Shown in pieces: positions 1 to 11,990 of a stretch of DNA of 64,000 nt (position 1 is the first letter of the stretch; each line of letters starts with the position of its first letter). Position numbers and translations under genes: made by a program. This stretch comes from Cannabis sativa (Eukaryota > Streptophyta > Magnoliopsida > Rosales > Cannabaceae): positions 13,542,041 through 13,606,040 of the forward strand of contig NC_083606.1 of assembly GCF_029168945.1 (NCBI RefSeq), read 5' to 3'. Below the pieces are notes generated by a model. The model worked only from the letters and a program-made list of their open reading frames with translations. It was not told the DNA's origin and did no database searches.

Positions 1-708
1 CTTTAATTAGAAATAAAGCTGAGAAAACTACCTTAAACTCAATCCAAAAGCAAGCTCAAAATTCCACAATTGCAAAGCTTTGATTCTACACCAACTTCAA
101 GCAATTCTCCAAACAAATTTTGAAAAATCAAGAGGTTTTGGAAGAGAGAAAGAGGGTCGGATGAGAGAGAGAATAACACCAGAAAATTCATTTTATTTTC
201 CTTAAAATCATTCTTTTATTAAACATAAATTAAGGGTCTAAAAGACCATTTTGCCCCTAGGGCCAAATAACATTCACTTAGGCATGCAAGGGCAAAAAAT
301 AACATTTACACACCAATTCAAACCCAATTAAATTTCAGATTTCTCATTATCAAATAAAATGCCAATTAATTCAATCTAATTTTCATTTCGGGCCCGAACC
401 CGGTTCGGCCCGAAATACCCGGTTGTGACTATACCGCGCCAACCTGTCAGAACACACCTGAAAAGACAACACAGGCATACTATATAATAATATAGTTCTA
501 TTAAGCACATAATTAAATTAATTTCATCAATTTACCCTTCTCGGGTCATAATTACCAAAATGCCCCTGGCTCACAAACGGGGTCTTAACATGTTAAAATT
601 TCATATAATTTCACATATATTGAACTATATAATAATATAATTCCTCAATTAACTCATAATTATCTAGTTAGGGTTTTGCTAATCCTTTTCTTAATCCCGG
701 GTATTACA
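1..708 (-). repeat. Partial LTR of a Ty3/gypsy-type retrotransposon (enters from the left)
   Basis: The segment ends in CCCGGGTATTACA at 708. On the minus strand this reads as an LTR start, TGTAATACCCGGG, typical of plant gypsy LTRs and resembling the TGTAAT starts of the other gypsy LTRs in the window. The sequence after 708 shows no obvious polypurine tract, so this is probably the outer edge of a minus-strand element or a solo LTR. The other end lies outside the window. No ORF is seen. The GC-richer centre near 390-450 contains a short inverted repeat built on GGGCCCGAACC and GGTTCGGCCC. Confidence 0.55.
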
Positions 709-721
709 CCAGCCATCTCAC

Positions 722-861
722 CTTAGTATGCCAAATCCACAACTAACATCCATCACAATTGCGCTATTCAGGAAGAGACAGATACCCAAAGCCACTGTTG
801 GATCATAGGGATATGTACACATAACAACACCTATCCATGGGACTGGAGTGCCTGCAACAAG
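722..861 (-). CDS. Exon-like segment of an unidentified, possibly membrane, protein
   Basis: On the minus strand a 46-codon open stretch lies between a good acceptor (TTGACAG ending at 862) and a good donor (AAG then GTGAGA, GT at 721-720). It reads LVAGTPVPWIGVV, then CTYPYDPTVALGICLF, then a hydrophobic stretch ending SCGFGILR. Cysteines, prolines and hydrophobic runs suggest part of a small membrane protein. I do not recognise the family, and no convincing partner exon was found up to 5 kb; Cassandra sits in what would be its upstream intron or flank. It may be a gene fragment left beside the LTR ending at 708. Confidence 0.3.
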
Positions 862-2003
862 CTGTCAAGAGAATAAAAATAGTCTTTTGGAGCTAATAAG
901 ATGTTTTCAAATTAGAAAAATAAATATTAATTCAAAGAACTTAGTAAGTAAAAGAAGAACCATAAATTGTTAACCCAAAAATGACAACACACTAGAAAAG
1001 GGCAGTATCAACAAAAGCTAGTTAATAGTACTAAGGTCATTTTTAAGGCTTAATTTGATCAATATCCTATAAAAATAAACATTATCCAATTAATCTAAGA
1101 GAAATTGAATTTAGGAGTCTCTACAATAAAAGCATATGAAAAAGGTAAACAATTCATCTTTGTATCAATCAATGAAAACTCTATATGTAAACGACAAATA
1201 AAAGAGACATAGGGACAATAATAATAATAAAAAAATCAACACCCTCAATTGACTCCTTAGAGGAAAAAAATGTACATTTACAAATTCTTAATTGATTTCC
1301 ACATATAATGTCAACCTGAAACATCATCTTATAAAAAACTCACCGGTAAAAATTCCCAAAAAAATATGCAAAGGGAGAGAGTGAGGGTCTCGGTATCGAA
1401 TTCAAAACCTGCAATTATACGAATAATTAATTAAAAGTGAGGGAGAGATCCGAAACTCTCTTGAGCTGACCAAATTCATGTAGTCAAGTAGAGACAAATT
1501 CACAATATGGGTTTTAGATTGACAGGGCATGAAGAATGAAAAAACTGTAATATGGGTTGAGACATAAGAATAAAGATGATGAAGAATAAAAACTATATAT
1601 GCTCGCTATTATTCCATAACTTTCCATACAAAATTCAAATTTCTTAGCACTAACCAGATTGAATTTTTCTTAGCAATATTCAAATTATTAAAAATTATAC
1701 AGTTGAAATGAACTACAACATGAAATGCCACAAAGGTTTCATGTGTCGGGTCAAACTTCAAGATTATTGCCTCCAACACAGAATGTAATTGATTAAAAAG
1801 TGAAGAAAAAAAATGAGCATTGTCAATTTAATAAAAAATCTCTTAATTTAACGATTGATATTGATGTAAAAAATCCTATAATTGAAATCTAATCAATGAA
1901 ATTGTACAAAAAAAAAAGGCAAATACCTCCATAGCCAAAATTGAATTAACAAAATAGAAATTGCAGAATAAGGAGTGGCTGAGAAAGGAAGAACCATACT
2001 TGC
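862..2003. other. Non-coding AT-rich stretch
   Basis: No supported ORF, RNA gene or element terminus was found. The ORFs of about 63 codons at 1876-2084 run into the Cassandra LTR and are chance frames. If the segment at 722-861 is a true exon, this would be its upstream intron. Confidence 0.5.
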
Positions 2004-2436
2004 TGTGACAGTCAGTAGTCCCGTGATCCGTAAGGGGAAATACCGGGTAAGCTGTGCAATCCCACACCGCCTGGGGAAGGTCAAGTGGGATGATTCTGAG
2101 ACTGTGTAGGTATGGGACTATACAGTTGAAGAGGGCTTAAATGGATTGATTGGTACTACCTATGTCAACAAGGTGCATCTTGTTTTTCGGTAGCCCATCT
2201 CGAAAGAACTCCACAGTTAAGCGTGCTTGGCCTGGAGCAATTTCAAGGATGGGTGACCTCCTGGGAAGTTTTCTCAGGATGCGTGTGAGTGAGGACAAAG
2301 CACGCTGGAAACACTTGTGTTGGTCTGTAGGGTCAGTCATCAATCCAGGAAGCAGCCAGAGTGGCGTACTCGTGTATAAGAGCCATTAGTCCGTGGGTGT
2401 AAGGGCTCAATGGAGGCTTGAAGCGGGGACGTTACA
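2004..2436 (+). repeat. Cassandra 5' LTR
   Basis: TGTGACAG to GTTACA, 433 bp, followed two bases later by the primer-binding site. It differs from the 3' LTR by a single base seen by eye. The 63-79-codon frames inside are incidental. Confidence 0.93.
2170..2292 (+). ncRNA. 5S-rRNA-derived domain in the Cassandra 5' LTR (not a functional 5S gene)
   Basis: The segment keeps the internal control region of plant 5S rRNA genes: a box-A-like AGTTAAGCGTGCTTGG at 2215-2230 and a box-C-like block at 2246-2269 (AGGATGGGTGACC, then TCCTGGGAAGT), at 5S-like spacing. The outer parts and the intermediate element have diverged. In Cassandra these are thought to act as an RNA polymerase III type promoter and to fold 5S-like. 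Edges are approximate. Confidence 0.85.
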
Positions 2437-2438
2437 AA

Positions 2439-2450
2439 TGGTATCAGAGC
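2439..2450 (+). other. Primer-binding site, Cassandra
   Basis: TGGTATCAGAGC, complementary to the 3' end of plant initiator tRNA-Met, two bases after the 5' LTR. Confidence 0.9.
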
Positions 2451-2508
2451 TTTGACCCAGCCGGAAGTGTGGTCGACGAGGACGTCGGACCCCGTAAGGG
2501 GGGGTGAT

Positions 2509-2941
2509 TGTGACAGTCAGTAGTCCCGTGATCCGTAAGGGGAAATACCGGGTAAGCTGTGCAATCCCACACCGCCTGGGGAAGGTCAAGTGGGATGATT
2601 CTGAGACTGTGTAGGTATGGGACTATACAGTTGAAGAGGGCTTAAATGGATTGATTGGTACTACCTATGTCAACAAGGTGCATCTTGTTTTTCGGTAGCC
2701 CATCTCGAAAGAACTCCACAGTTAAGCGTGCTTGGCCTGGAGCAATTTCAAGGATGGGTGACCTCCTGGGAAGTTTTCCCAGGATGCGTGTGAGTGAGGA
2801 CAAAGCACGCTGGAAACACTTGTGTTGGTCTGTAGGGTCAGTCATCAATCCAGGAAGCAGCCAGAGTGGCGTACTCGTGTATAAGAGCCATTAGTCCGTG
2901 GGTGTAAGGGCTCAATGGAGGCTTGAAGCGGGGACGTTACA
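2509..2941 (+). repeat. Cassandra 3' LTR
   Basis: 433 bp, same ends as the 5' LTR, followed directly by the CTTGC target duplication. Its own 5S-like domain lies at about 2675-2797, with box-A-like sequence at 2720-2735 and box-C-like sequence at 2751-2774. Confidence 0.93.
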
Positions 2942-3090
2942 CTTGCGAAACCCCCAAAAATAAATTATAAATCAAAACTTTACTATCATAAACACAAGCT
3001 TTTTGAACATCCCTAATCAAAATCGAATGAATATGTGGAAAGTAATTACCTTTGGGCAACACTTGGCGCAGTTAGAGCAGAAAATCAAGT

Positions 3091-3232
3091 CGACTCATCG
3101 TTAATGATTGAAAATCAAGTCGATTGAATCTTTAATTTGGGCGAATGTGCTCGTCTCGTTTATCTAAAATCGTTCACCTGTCGTCGACTCATCGTTATCG
3201 ATGAAAAATCAAGTCGATTGAAGCTTTAATTT
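3091..3232 (+). repeat. Short imperfect direct repeat, about 48 bp
   Basis: The unit CGACTCATCGTTA ... AAAATCAAGTCGATTGAA ... CTTTAATTT occurs at about 3091-3138 and 3185-3232. A third partial copy (AAAATCAAGTCGACT) lies at about 3080. No coding role is seen. Confidence 0.6.
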
Positions 3233-5014
3233 CATAAGTCAGGCATAGAATGGTTGAAGATGATTTTGATTTTCATCTCTCACCTTCTTCCTCGTTTTCG
3301 AAACAGAGGACTAACTGTTGCACACCTGAAATATATCCTTAATGGACCTGAGAGTATGATTTACTTTTAGTAGCAACCAGAAAGTACATATTGACATTCA
3401 CCATGTTATGGGATTGGGGATTGGTGGGTATAAAAAGTTAGTTCTCATATAGTCATATTCTACAAAGAGTCATCTATATATGTGATGCAAATTTTGACGA
3501 TTTATCAGATCACAATACTCAGAGATGAGGAACCAACTTATGAGGATTCTAATATCCTGCAAATTACCATAGCCTAATTGTTAACAAAGCCATTTCAGAA
3601 GCTCATATCACAGAAAAGGAATTTAGTAATATTATCAATCAAAATTATTTTCTAATACATCAAGAATATTCACCAAGGCAATATGCCTTAGCAAATATTA
3701 AGAGTTTTTTTAAAATAATATACACATCTCATCTCATATGAGACAGCTACTATTTCCCATCTTCAAAATTATCACTGACAAGAATTTAGACCTTGTTGTT
3801 GGGCGTGATGATGGTTCGGGATGAAGTGGCCATAGACAAAATCCAACTTCCTTGGGATTTTCTGAAAGAAAACTTGGAGGAAGAATCCTATACCGCAAAT
3901 CCGACATTGCAGTGGCCAGTGTGCTATCCGAATCAAAATGACCAAGTAACTGAAAGATATGGCCTAATTAAACCCTCAGGGGAAGAACTAATGGAAAATA
4001 AGTATAGAATTTAATATCAGTTCAAATATCAATTCAAATATTAATGGAATTTGTTTTATTATTATTTTATTATATATAAATAACATTTTATTATTTTATT
4101 AAATAAAAATAAAAAGTTACCCATAAATTTCTCATAAACTAAGAATTTTAGTTATATAGGCACACTTTATATAAAATAGATGTCAATCACAAAAATTTAA
4201 ATCCTACCGAAAGCCTTTTTGTAATAATTTTATTTAGAAAAAAATGTGATGCACATAAAATTCAAATACTTATCAATTATATTTAGTCACTTAACTGTTA
4301 GATTTATACTTCTTCTTTATTGTTATATATTAGTTTTAAATTATATTTAACACTTCGAAAATACAATTTCATATTTATATTTTTAATTAATTTTGAACAG
4401 ATTTTTAGGATATTATTTTATTTTTAAAAATAGAAAATATCTTTGGTTAACCCAAAAACTTTTCTTGGTGATATTGATAGCAATGTGACAAATGGCAAGA
4501 AAGATAACAGCTCAGAATTAAGTAGTCTCGAGTCATAGCAGCCGATTTGGGAGGGTCCATAGCCCTGCGTCAAGTTGACTTTGGGAACTCCGGAATAGAA
4601 GTTTAGACTTCGATAACTCATTTCCAACTCTCTTTCTTTCACTATTTTGTACCACGAAGATATAGGGCAACCAAATCCAAGCCCCAAGAGCTGAAATCAC
4701 ATGAACTTGCAAAATGGAAGTCAATCTGGGCACCTAGGGATTCACCCAGTGCCCATGTTGACATCCTCAACTAGGGTTTTAGTTTTCGGGAATGTCTTAG
4801 TGGAAATAGGTCAAAATATTCTTGGGACATGAACTAGACATACCACGAACATATTTGAGGCATTAAATTCAAATTCAAATTCAGAGAAAGTTCATTTTTG
4901 AGCATCCGATGTCCCGACACCCAATGCCCAGGTCAAAAATTTGTCAATCTAGGTGACTTTCAAGTATTAGATCGAAGATTTGAATTTCGTATCATCTTTG
5001 TCTTCATAAAAAAT
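3233..5014. other. Non-coding or unassigned stretch
   Basis: Mostly AT-rich. The largest plus-strand frame (3793-4014, 73 codons) and the minus-strand frames at 4424-4733 match nothing I recognise and lack clear splice context. The part from 3760 to 4010 is less AT-rich than its surroundings and could be an old gene fragment, but I cannot support a function. Confidence 0.4.
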
Positions 5015-5260
5015 CACTACTACAAAACACCCTTTAGAGGCATTTTTTAAGGCTTTTCAACGTCAGTTTTAGCCAAATTCGCTACCAACACTGATTTAGG
5101 TGACACTGTAGGGTCTAAAATAACCGACGCCATAGGATTACATATGGTGTATAGTTATTTGCTAGGAACCAACGCCATAGGGGTACATATGGCATCGGTT
5201 CCTAGCAAACAACCGACACCATATACACCCATAACAACCGACGACAAATATCTAATGATT
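5015..5260. repeat. CACTA-like terminus with subterminal inverted repeats
   Basis: The TIR is followed by repeated motifs of the type (A)ACCGACGCCATAGG and GGTACATATGGCATCGGTT on both strands. Such motif arrays near CACTA ends are known transposase-binding regions. Confidence 0.65.
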
Positions 5261-5545
5261 ATTTTTTAGCGTATTTAATTTAATTTAATTTATTTAAATT
5301 ATATATTTATTAATTTATATATTATATTATTTAATTTAAATTCAAATTAGATATTTTTTTAAAAGGTAAATTAAATATTATTTAAATTAATTTTATGATT
5401 GGCTAATATAAGTAATTAAATAAATTACAATTAAATATTACACAAATATTCTAAAATTAGTCCAAGTATTAAAAAGTTAATAAATTTAAATACAAGTTAA
5501 CCTAAAAAATAATATAGGGCAGAAAAATTCTTAGGCCTTTCAACA

Positions 5546-6738
5546 TCAATCGTCCAAGCCTTCGTGAATCACCGCCATCAACCGTTCTATCCACTGTCAC
5601 TATACTAGTAATAAATCAGTTTTTAGATTGTATTCCTGCTTGTCTCCAAACTGAAAAAAAAAAATTATATTAGTTAATATATATTATTATTTATTTTTAT
5701 AATAAATACTATATAATCAATAATGAAAACTTACTGCTTTTTGATCTTGTATATAACAGTTGGGGTTTGCACGTGCGATGATGTCAGTCATGTATTTCAA
5801 AACATAAAAACTACATTCTTGATTTTTAGGTTGTCTTGGACAAGTTGCTAGTGAAATTCTTGGCCACGGCCCAAGATACGCATTTTGTGTCCCTATATAT
5901 TTGTATGTTTTGTTTGAAAAATTATATTAACATTTCAATTTATTAGTTAATTAAATATTTTGTTACATAAATAGTAATTAAATTATTACCTTTTTAACAT
6001 TGTAGTAATTTGTTCGGGAACTCGGTGGCCACGTATAGGGCTTAAATGTATAACTTTCTTTGGCGCAACGACCTCTAGAATCCAATGCGCACTAAAAAAT
6101 TATATTGGGTTATAAGTAGTAAGATAGTATAAAAATGATTCCATGTTATACTATAAAAATAAACAATAAGCACTAAAAAATTAAATAGTGTTTACCCGAT
6201 ATTCCAGGGAATAAAGAACATTTGGTGGTTGTTATTCATTAATGATAACCAAGCAGGAAATCGTCTTGCCACATTGTCAAAAGACTGACTATTCTCTTTA
6301 TCGTTGATACCATTCACTAGGAGAAGCTCTAGGTCGTAAAACTTGAAGATTTTTCTCAAATTGTTTATGCTTTCCCAGATGTGCCTGCATTAAATTGTTA
6401 AGTATTAGTGTCTTATATATATAAGGTTAATTAGATTAAAGAAGAGTATACATCATTCCAAACAACATTCCTTGGTTGACGATGAAGTCACACAATGCAA
6501 CCTGCTACAAATCGTCTCCAGATAACGTGATCTAGGTACGCGGTGTTATGAATCCTTAGGGCACCAGAATTGTGATTATATCATGTTTATCTTTGAGTTT
6601 CAGAAATTCAGCAACCATCCATTTTAGCGATTTAGGGATCAAATCCTTGACTTTTCGCGAGAATAATTCATCTTCTTCATCAAGACCGCCTTGTGGAGAA
6701 AGCATGGGAGCGCTTTGTTCAGTTCTCTTAATGTTCAC
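5546..6738 (-). pseudogene. CACTA-borne Ulp1 (C48 peptidase)-type gene remnant
   Basis: Reading on the minus strand, frames separated by intron-like gaps match the gene of the second CACTA element (40122-42508) exon by exon. They are: 6556-6738 (lysine-rich, LIPKSLKWMVAEFLKLKD); about 6440-6540 (DFIVNQGMLFGMM); about 6196-6385 (ending NNHQMFFIPWNIG); about 6000-6095 (SAHWILEVVAPKKVIHLSPI); about 5745-5885 (CPRQPKNQECSFYVLKYM); and about 5546-5600 (QWIERLMAV, ending GLDD and a stop). C48 peptidases use His-Asp-Cys with an oxyanion Gln. His, Gln and Cys are present, but the usual Asp position reads Ser (HLSPI). Frames are interrupted, so it is probably non-functional. Confidence 0.65.
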
Positions 6739-6739
6739 A

Positions 6740-6918
6740 GTCGTGGCAGAGGCTCAATAGGTAGGGCATGTGGTCACGGTGATGTTAACCCACCACAGAC
6801 TGGCTAGGATTGGGAACATATGTTTGTTGAGATGCAAGCCAGGATTAATGAGCAAGATGAAGAGTTCGACATCTGAGAAAGCATGGTGCTCCTACAATGC
6901 TTGCTCCTAAGTTGTAGA
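6740..6918 (+). pseudogene. Ty3/gypsy gag N-terminal fragment, piece 1 of 3
   Basis: The plus-strand frame reads an Arg/Gly-rich start (RGRGSIGRACGHG) and then a short charged helix (FVEMQARINEQDEEF), typical of plant gypsy Gag N-termini. It has internal stops. It breaks at 6918 where the copia element inserted and resumes at 17088. No LTR or primer site is seen on its left, where CACTA exons adjoin directly. Confidence 0.55.
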
Positions 6919-8815
6919 TGTTGGAAATTATTTTACCAGGATCTTAGATCTACTCACAAGTATGTTGATTAACACCCTAAATATGAACTTTCTAAAACGA
7001 TGAAATAAACACATATAAAGTTTAGGAAACCTTACATTGGGTGCAGCGGAATATAATGACTCCTTCCTTTCAGATATCTAGCCCTTGATTCCTTTCTGTA
7101 GCAGAGCATTATCAATATCTGAACCTGGATCTCTTTCTCTGATTCTTTAGTGCTGAATCTCCTTCTTGCTGAAAGTCTTTCTTCACGATCTTCGTCACTA
7201 TGATTGAGGTATAACTTGCTGTGTGTGGGCACTACTCTCACACTAAGAATTTCGAAATTAAAGAGGGAAGGAAGAGAGCAAGGGAGTGGTCGGCCAAAGA
7301 TAGGGAGAGAGAGATGCTCAGTTTTTTCTGAATGAAAAGTCAGAAGAAAAGTGTAAATTTCCTGAAGCCTTCACTATCTATTTATAGCATTCCACTAGGG
7401 TTAGGTTTGAATTATTTGGCATTAAAATAATGAAAATATCAAAGGGAAAAACCCTACAAAAGTGGCCGGCCATGCAATGTGGATTTGGGCCTCACTTTTT
7501 GCAATTTTGCAGTTTTATCTTTTCTGCATCTGATTTTCTCAAAAACATAAATTTTCTAATTCAACCATTTAAATGCCAATTCTAACTATTTAATAACTAT
7601 AAATAATTATTAAATAATATTATCATTTATCATATTCATTAATTGAACCATACAAAGTATCATAATTAACAAATATGCCCCTAAAACTCTTTCTTTACAA
7701 TTTTGCCCTTACTTAGTGAAAAATTCACAAATAGACATAGTCTAATTTGAGAATTATAATTGATTAATCAAAAATAATTATATGAGTCTTACAAGCAATA
7801 TTATCTCAACTAGTGGGGGGACCATGGGTCTATATAACCGAGCTTCCAATAAGCAGATCAAAAATTTATAACCTAAATTCACTGACTTATTAATTATTCG
7901 TTGAATCCACGCATAGAACTTAGAATTGCACTCTCAGTATATAGAATGCTCTATATGTTCCACCATATAGACACATCATTAGTTATCCATTGTTATAATT
8001 CTAATTTGATCAATGATCCTCTATATGAATGATCTACACTGTAAAGGGATTAGATTACCGTTACACCCTACAATGTATTTTATCCTTAAAACACTTAACC
8101 CCGTATAAATGATATTTCAACTTATGTGAAATGAGATCTCCACCATTTATTTTTGTTTGGTCAAGCTCGAAGGAGATCATCCTTTACTTACTATTCGCCA
8201 GACAGAAGCTATAGATTCCATGTTTATGTTAGCGCTCCCACTCAATTGCACTATCGTGTTCCCAAAATGTACGTATCACCCTGACCTAAAAGTAGGCTTA
8301 ACTAACAAATCAAAGAACACGAATAGCCTCTCGAGATTGAGCCTAATCATAACAGGATTAAGATCATTTGATCTAGGATCAACTAGGCGATATTGACTTG
8401 AATAGATATTACGGTAAGTTTAATAAATCTAAGTCAAAGTTCAATATCGATCCCTTCCGATGCATACTCCATGCATCCAACCTGAGCTTTACTTAAACCA
8501 ATGCTCTGGAAAGAACACAACACTTCTCCTAATGCAAGTAAACTCTGTTGTAGATTATCATATCAGTAAAACCCTGTGTCTGATAAATCTAGGAAACTTT
8601 ATTCACATAGTCATGTTTACTTTCCAATATGTTGACAACACAATAAACAGGATCAAGTATGTGAAAAGGGTTTCAGATGAATTCATACATTATGTACATA
8701 TAATCATGAAATAAATCATGTGAACCATGCAACATTAAATGTTATTTCTGATCTATATTAATAAGTAAATCTGATTATATTGAAATGAGTTTTATTTAGG
8801 GCATAAAACCTAACA
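6919..8815 (-). repeat. Copia 3' LTR (left copy)
   Basis: 1897 bp, TG...CA ends, matching 15192-17087. The ORFs seen inside both copies (8157-8714, 16429-16986) are shared LTR sequence and not supported genes. Confidence 0.85.
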
Positions 8816-11800
8816 AACTCCCACTTGCACTAATGTAAAACAAAATGTGCATTTCAAATAATCTCAACACCTTGATATACAAATCAAGTGTATTAGTAGT
8901 AAACTCCTCGTAATAGGATTTGAAAGGTTGAATTAAACACAACCTTTTGTCCACCATTACTCTTCCTTAATCACAAAATCATTGATAATGTGAAATTCCT
9001 CTCTATATGTCTACTCCTTTTGGGATACTGGATTCTATACCTTTGTTAACTACTTTTGGTTAATCAGGAAATTAACACTAGTAGTTAAGGCAATTTGGAA
9101 TGGTGCCAAGGTGTATAGAACTTTCCTTAGACTGAATAAGTACCTTTCTTGCAACTTTAACATTCAGTCCCTTTCTGGTAGACCTAGACACTTCAGATAG
9201 GTTTTTACACTTCTCCAAAATCACTATTCCACCCCCAGAGTAATCACCATCTTATCAGAAAGATTTTCTAGCACAAAGGAAAATTTCGAAATCTAATGTG
9301 GTGTAGTCTAAGAATTTTAAACACACCCTTATAGAGTAACATATAGTTCCTCTTCTTTATCTTAAGATTTACTTGATTGTCTTCCAATGTTCTTCTCCTG
9401 GATTAATCTGATACCTACTCATTACTCCCACTCAACAGCAGGTGTCTGGTCTAAGACATACAAAAGCATATCTAAGACCTCTCACTGTTGATTTTAGAAA
9501 TTCTTTCATGGCTTTATCTTTTCTGGAATAGTTGAGACTTTTCCTTAGATAAATAAAATCTATGCCTAAGAAGTTGTGAAGCTTCTGTAGATTGCCATTA
9601 GATAGAAAATGCTTCAGCATCTTACTAAAGTAAGTTGCTTGCATTAGAGTAAGTAATTACCAGGTGTACCACAAGCCATAGGTTTAGATAAACTCAAACC
9701 TATAATACTAGGAACAGGAAGTTTTGTTAAGTTTATTGAACAGACGTATAAACGAAAATTTCCTTTTATGTCCTTGTAATAGAAAACTTTAGGTTACTCC
9801 ATGTGAATGGATTAAACCATAGTTCTATTGGCTTTTCTTCTTAGTTTCTTATCTTGACAATCCATTACTTGTTTAAACTCACAATGGATTTTAATCACTA
9901 GTGTCTTCCAAGAAGGTGAGTTCCTAGAAACTCTCCCACTACGACAAGGTACCGTGAATTATGTCTAAGAAAACTAAATGGTATTAACCTCTTTGGTTGT
10001 GACAAGACAACAGAGGCAGTGGGATCATCATATGTCAAATAAGATGATAGAACACTTTTGGAATCAAGAAATATATCTCCTTTATTTGCTACTTTATTTT
10101 CAGACTTAGTCATTTTCTTAGAAAAGTAGTGTTTATTTAAACAAACACTTTCTTATCTATTGACAATGGGATGGTCCACCTCTAATCACTTAGAATAGCT
10201 AACAAACCATGGTTAACAGTTCTAGCTTTTCTTAAGATTTCGATTAGGTCATCCATGAATCTAGTAATTATTTACATTAAGTATACAACCATTACATCAT
10301 TCTGAAATTGTATTACCATAAAAGGATTTAGGCAATGACTAGTAACTAATCATCAGTATGCAAATCGAAATTTCTGGGGAGGTAAGTTTGGATATAATTC
10401 AAAAATCAATTTAATGATCTTTGAACTGCATATCTACTAACTATTTCTCCACCCCTATCAGTTCGCAAGATCTTTAACCGCTTACCTTAATGGATTTAAC
10501 CATTACTAGAAATTTAAGAAATTTTTTAAACATTTCGAATTTCTTTTGCATAAGGTAAAATCTAGAGTGATCGTTTTAAGAATACAACGAAAAACTCATA
10601 TCCACCCCTGAATGTACATCCATCTGCGAATGAGATGAACTACTTTCTGTGGATATAGGCATATTAACTCTTTGTTGAGATTGATCTTGTCAAATCCACT
10701 ATGAACAAGATACAAATGCCATAGATTAATTAAAATGTGGTTGTGTCGTTTTGATGACTTAGGTATAGTTACATCAAAGAGTTCTTAGACTAGTGCAAGT
10801 GGATCCTGGTCACAGAATACTAAACTCATATTCCATACAGTTTGAATCCATTGATAGAAAATGGTTATTAAACACTTGGAAAGTGTAACTGTATTGCTTC
10901 CTGGAAATAGAAATATAAGAAAATTTCTTTTTGGATTCTAAAATTAAACTCAAAGACTTAAATTTATACCAAATATAATGACTAATTCTTTCTTGGACCA
11001 CCACTACTGATATAACTCTAAGTCTGATTTGCCCATACAAGTAGGAGATTTCTAAGATTGAGGATTTATATCAATTGGGAATAGAATTTCGGGATTATAA
11101 TCATATGCGTCATTTAATTTCTTAAGAGAATATATAAAATGACATGAAATAATTTATAGACCATTCATCCAATGATATGTTATTGAGCTAATTCGAAATG
11201 AATAAGCTAAGAGGAATTAGGATAATTTCGTTGTTTAAATAAGAATCCAACGATGCTTCGATTACAAAGTCAAAGTAATCTTACTTATATAATCTTCTTG
11301 TTTCATATCACAAAAATACTAGTCTAAGGTGTCATCAATTGATGAACAGCTAGATGTCGCATATACAATATTTATCTTTCGAGATCTAACACTATTATGT
11401 ATGTCTAATGGTGAAAATCCACTAGGGATTTATCTCATTAGATAAACAAACCAAGTTAGACCAACAATGAAGATTCGAAATTGAACTACAATCTAATAAC
11501 ATAAAATAACATGGTTCAATATAAATTCATACACAATTCAGAAATGACAAGTGAAAATACTAAAACATACAATCCTAAATAATTTCCAAGGTTTTCAACA
11601 AACTGATATCAGTGTCCCGTTTAGGCGAGAGTCAAAGCTACCATTCATTGAATAGAGTTGTCAGCTCATCTAAAATGTTAAACATTCTAGCAACCTTTTA
11701 TTCGATCAAGATTGGAATTCAGCGTTGTCCCGTTTAGGCGAGAGTCAAGGCAATTCTATCTTATGAGCTTCCACCATTGTTTCATAATTTGCAAGTCAAA

Positions 11801-11990
11801 TATGGTCGCCACCATTAGGGTGATCCATACCATATAAAACACTTACAGACTACTTATCTTTCGAGATTAAACAATGCGAAATTGCTAATGAACGTTCCTC
11901 CATTAGGGAGGATTACTCACTAAAACAAACGCGATGTAAAACCAACAATGGAGATCGAATATCTTAATAATAAAGCTCATTATTTAAAGA
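8816..11990 (-). pseudogene. Decayed copia pol region
   Basis: Minus-strand frames are heavily broken. The best piece (9432-9644) resembles the copia reverse transcriptase C-terminus and start of RNase H, including a tract ending RYAFVCLRPDTC, like the usual YAM.CTRPDI motif. A 23-bp direct repeat with core CCCGTTTAGGCGAGAGTCAA occurs at 11613-11635 and 11726-11748. No intact domain remains. Confidence 0.55.

Larger units (their letters stand above)
2004..2941 (+). mobile_element. Cassandra terminal-repeat retrotransposon in miniature (TRIM), complete
   Basis: Two 433-bp direct LTRs (2004-2436 and 2509-2941) start TGTGACAG and end GACGTTACA. They enclose only 72 bp: a primer-binding site TGGTATCAGAGC (2439-2450, initiator-Met type) and a purine-rich tract around 2494-2508. 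A 5-bp TSD, CTTGC, flanks the element at 1999-2003 and 2942-2946. The LTRs carry a 5S-rRNA-like domain, the hallmark of the Cassandra family. It encodes no protein, so it must be mobilised by proteins of another retrotransposon. I found one LTR mismatch (T/C at 2274 versus 2779), so insertion is recent. Confidence 0.95.

Noticed and set aside
2170..2797. Genuine 5S rRNA genes
   Set aside because: Only the internal control region is conserved. The domain lies inside LTRs with a TSD and lacks the mature 5S ends and tandem gene context.
2137..2894. Pairs of 68- and 79-codon ORFs on both strands
   Set aside because: They are frames through the 5S-like part of the two Cassandra LTRs and occur twice only because the LTRs are duplicated.
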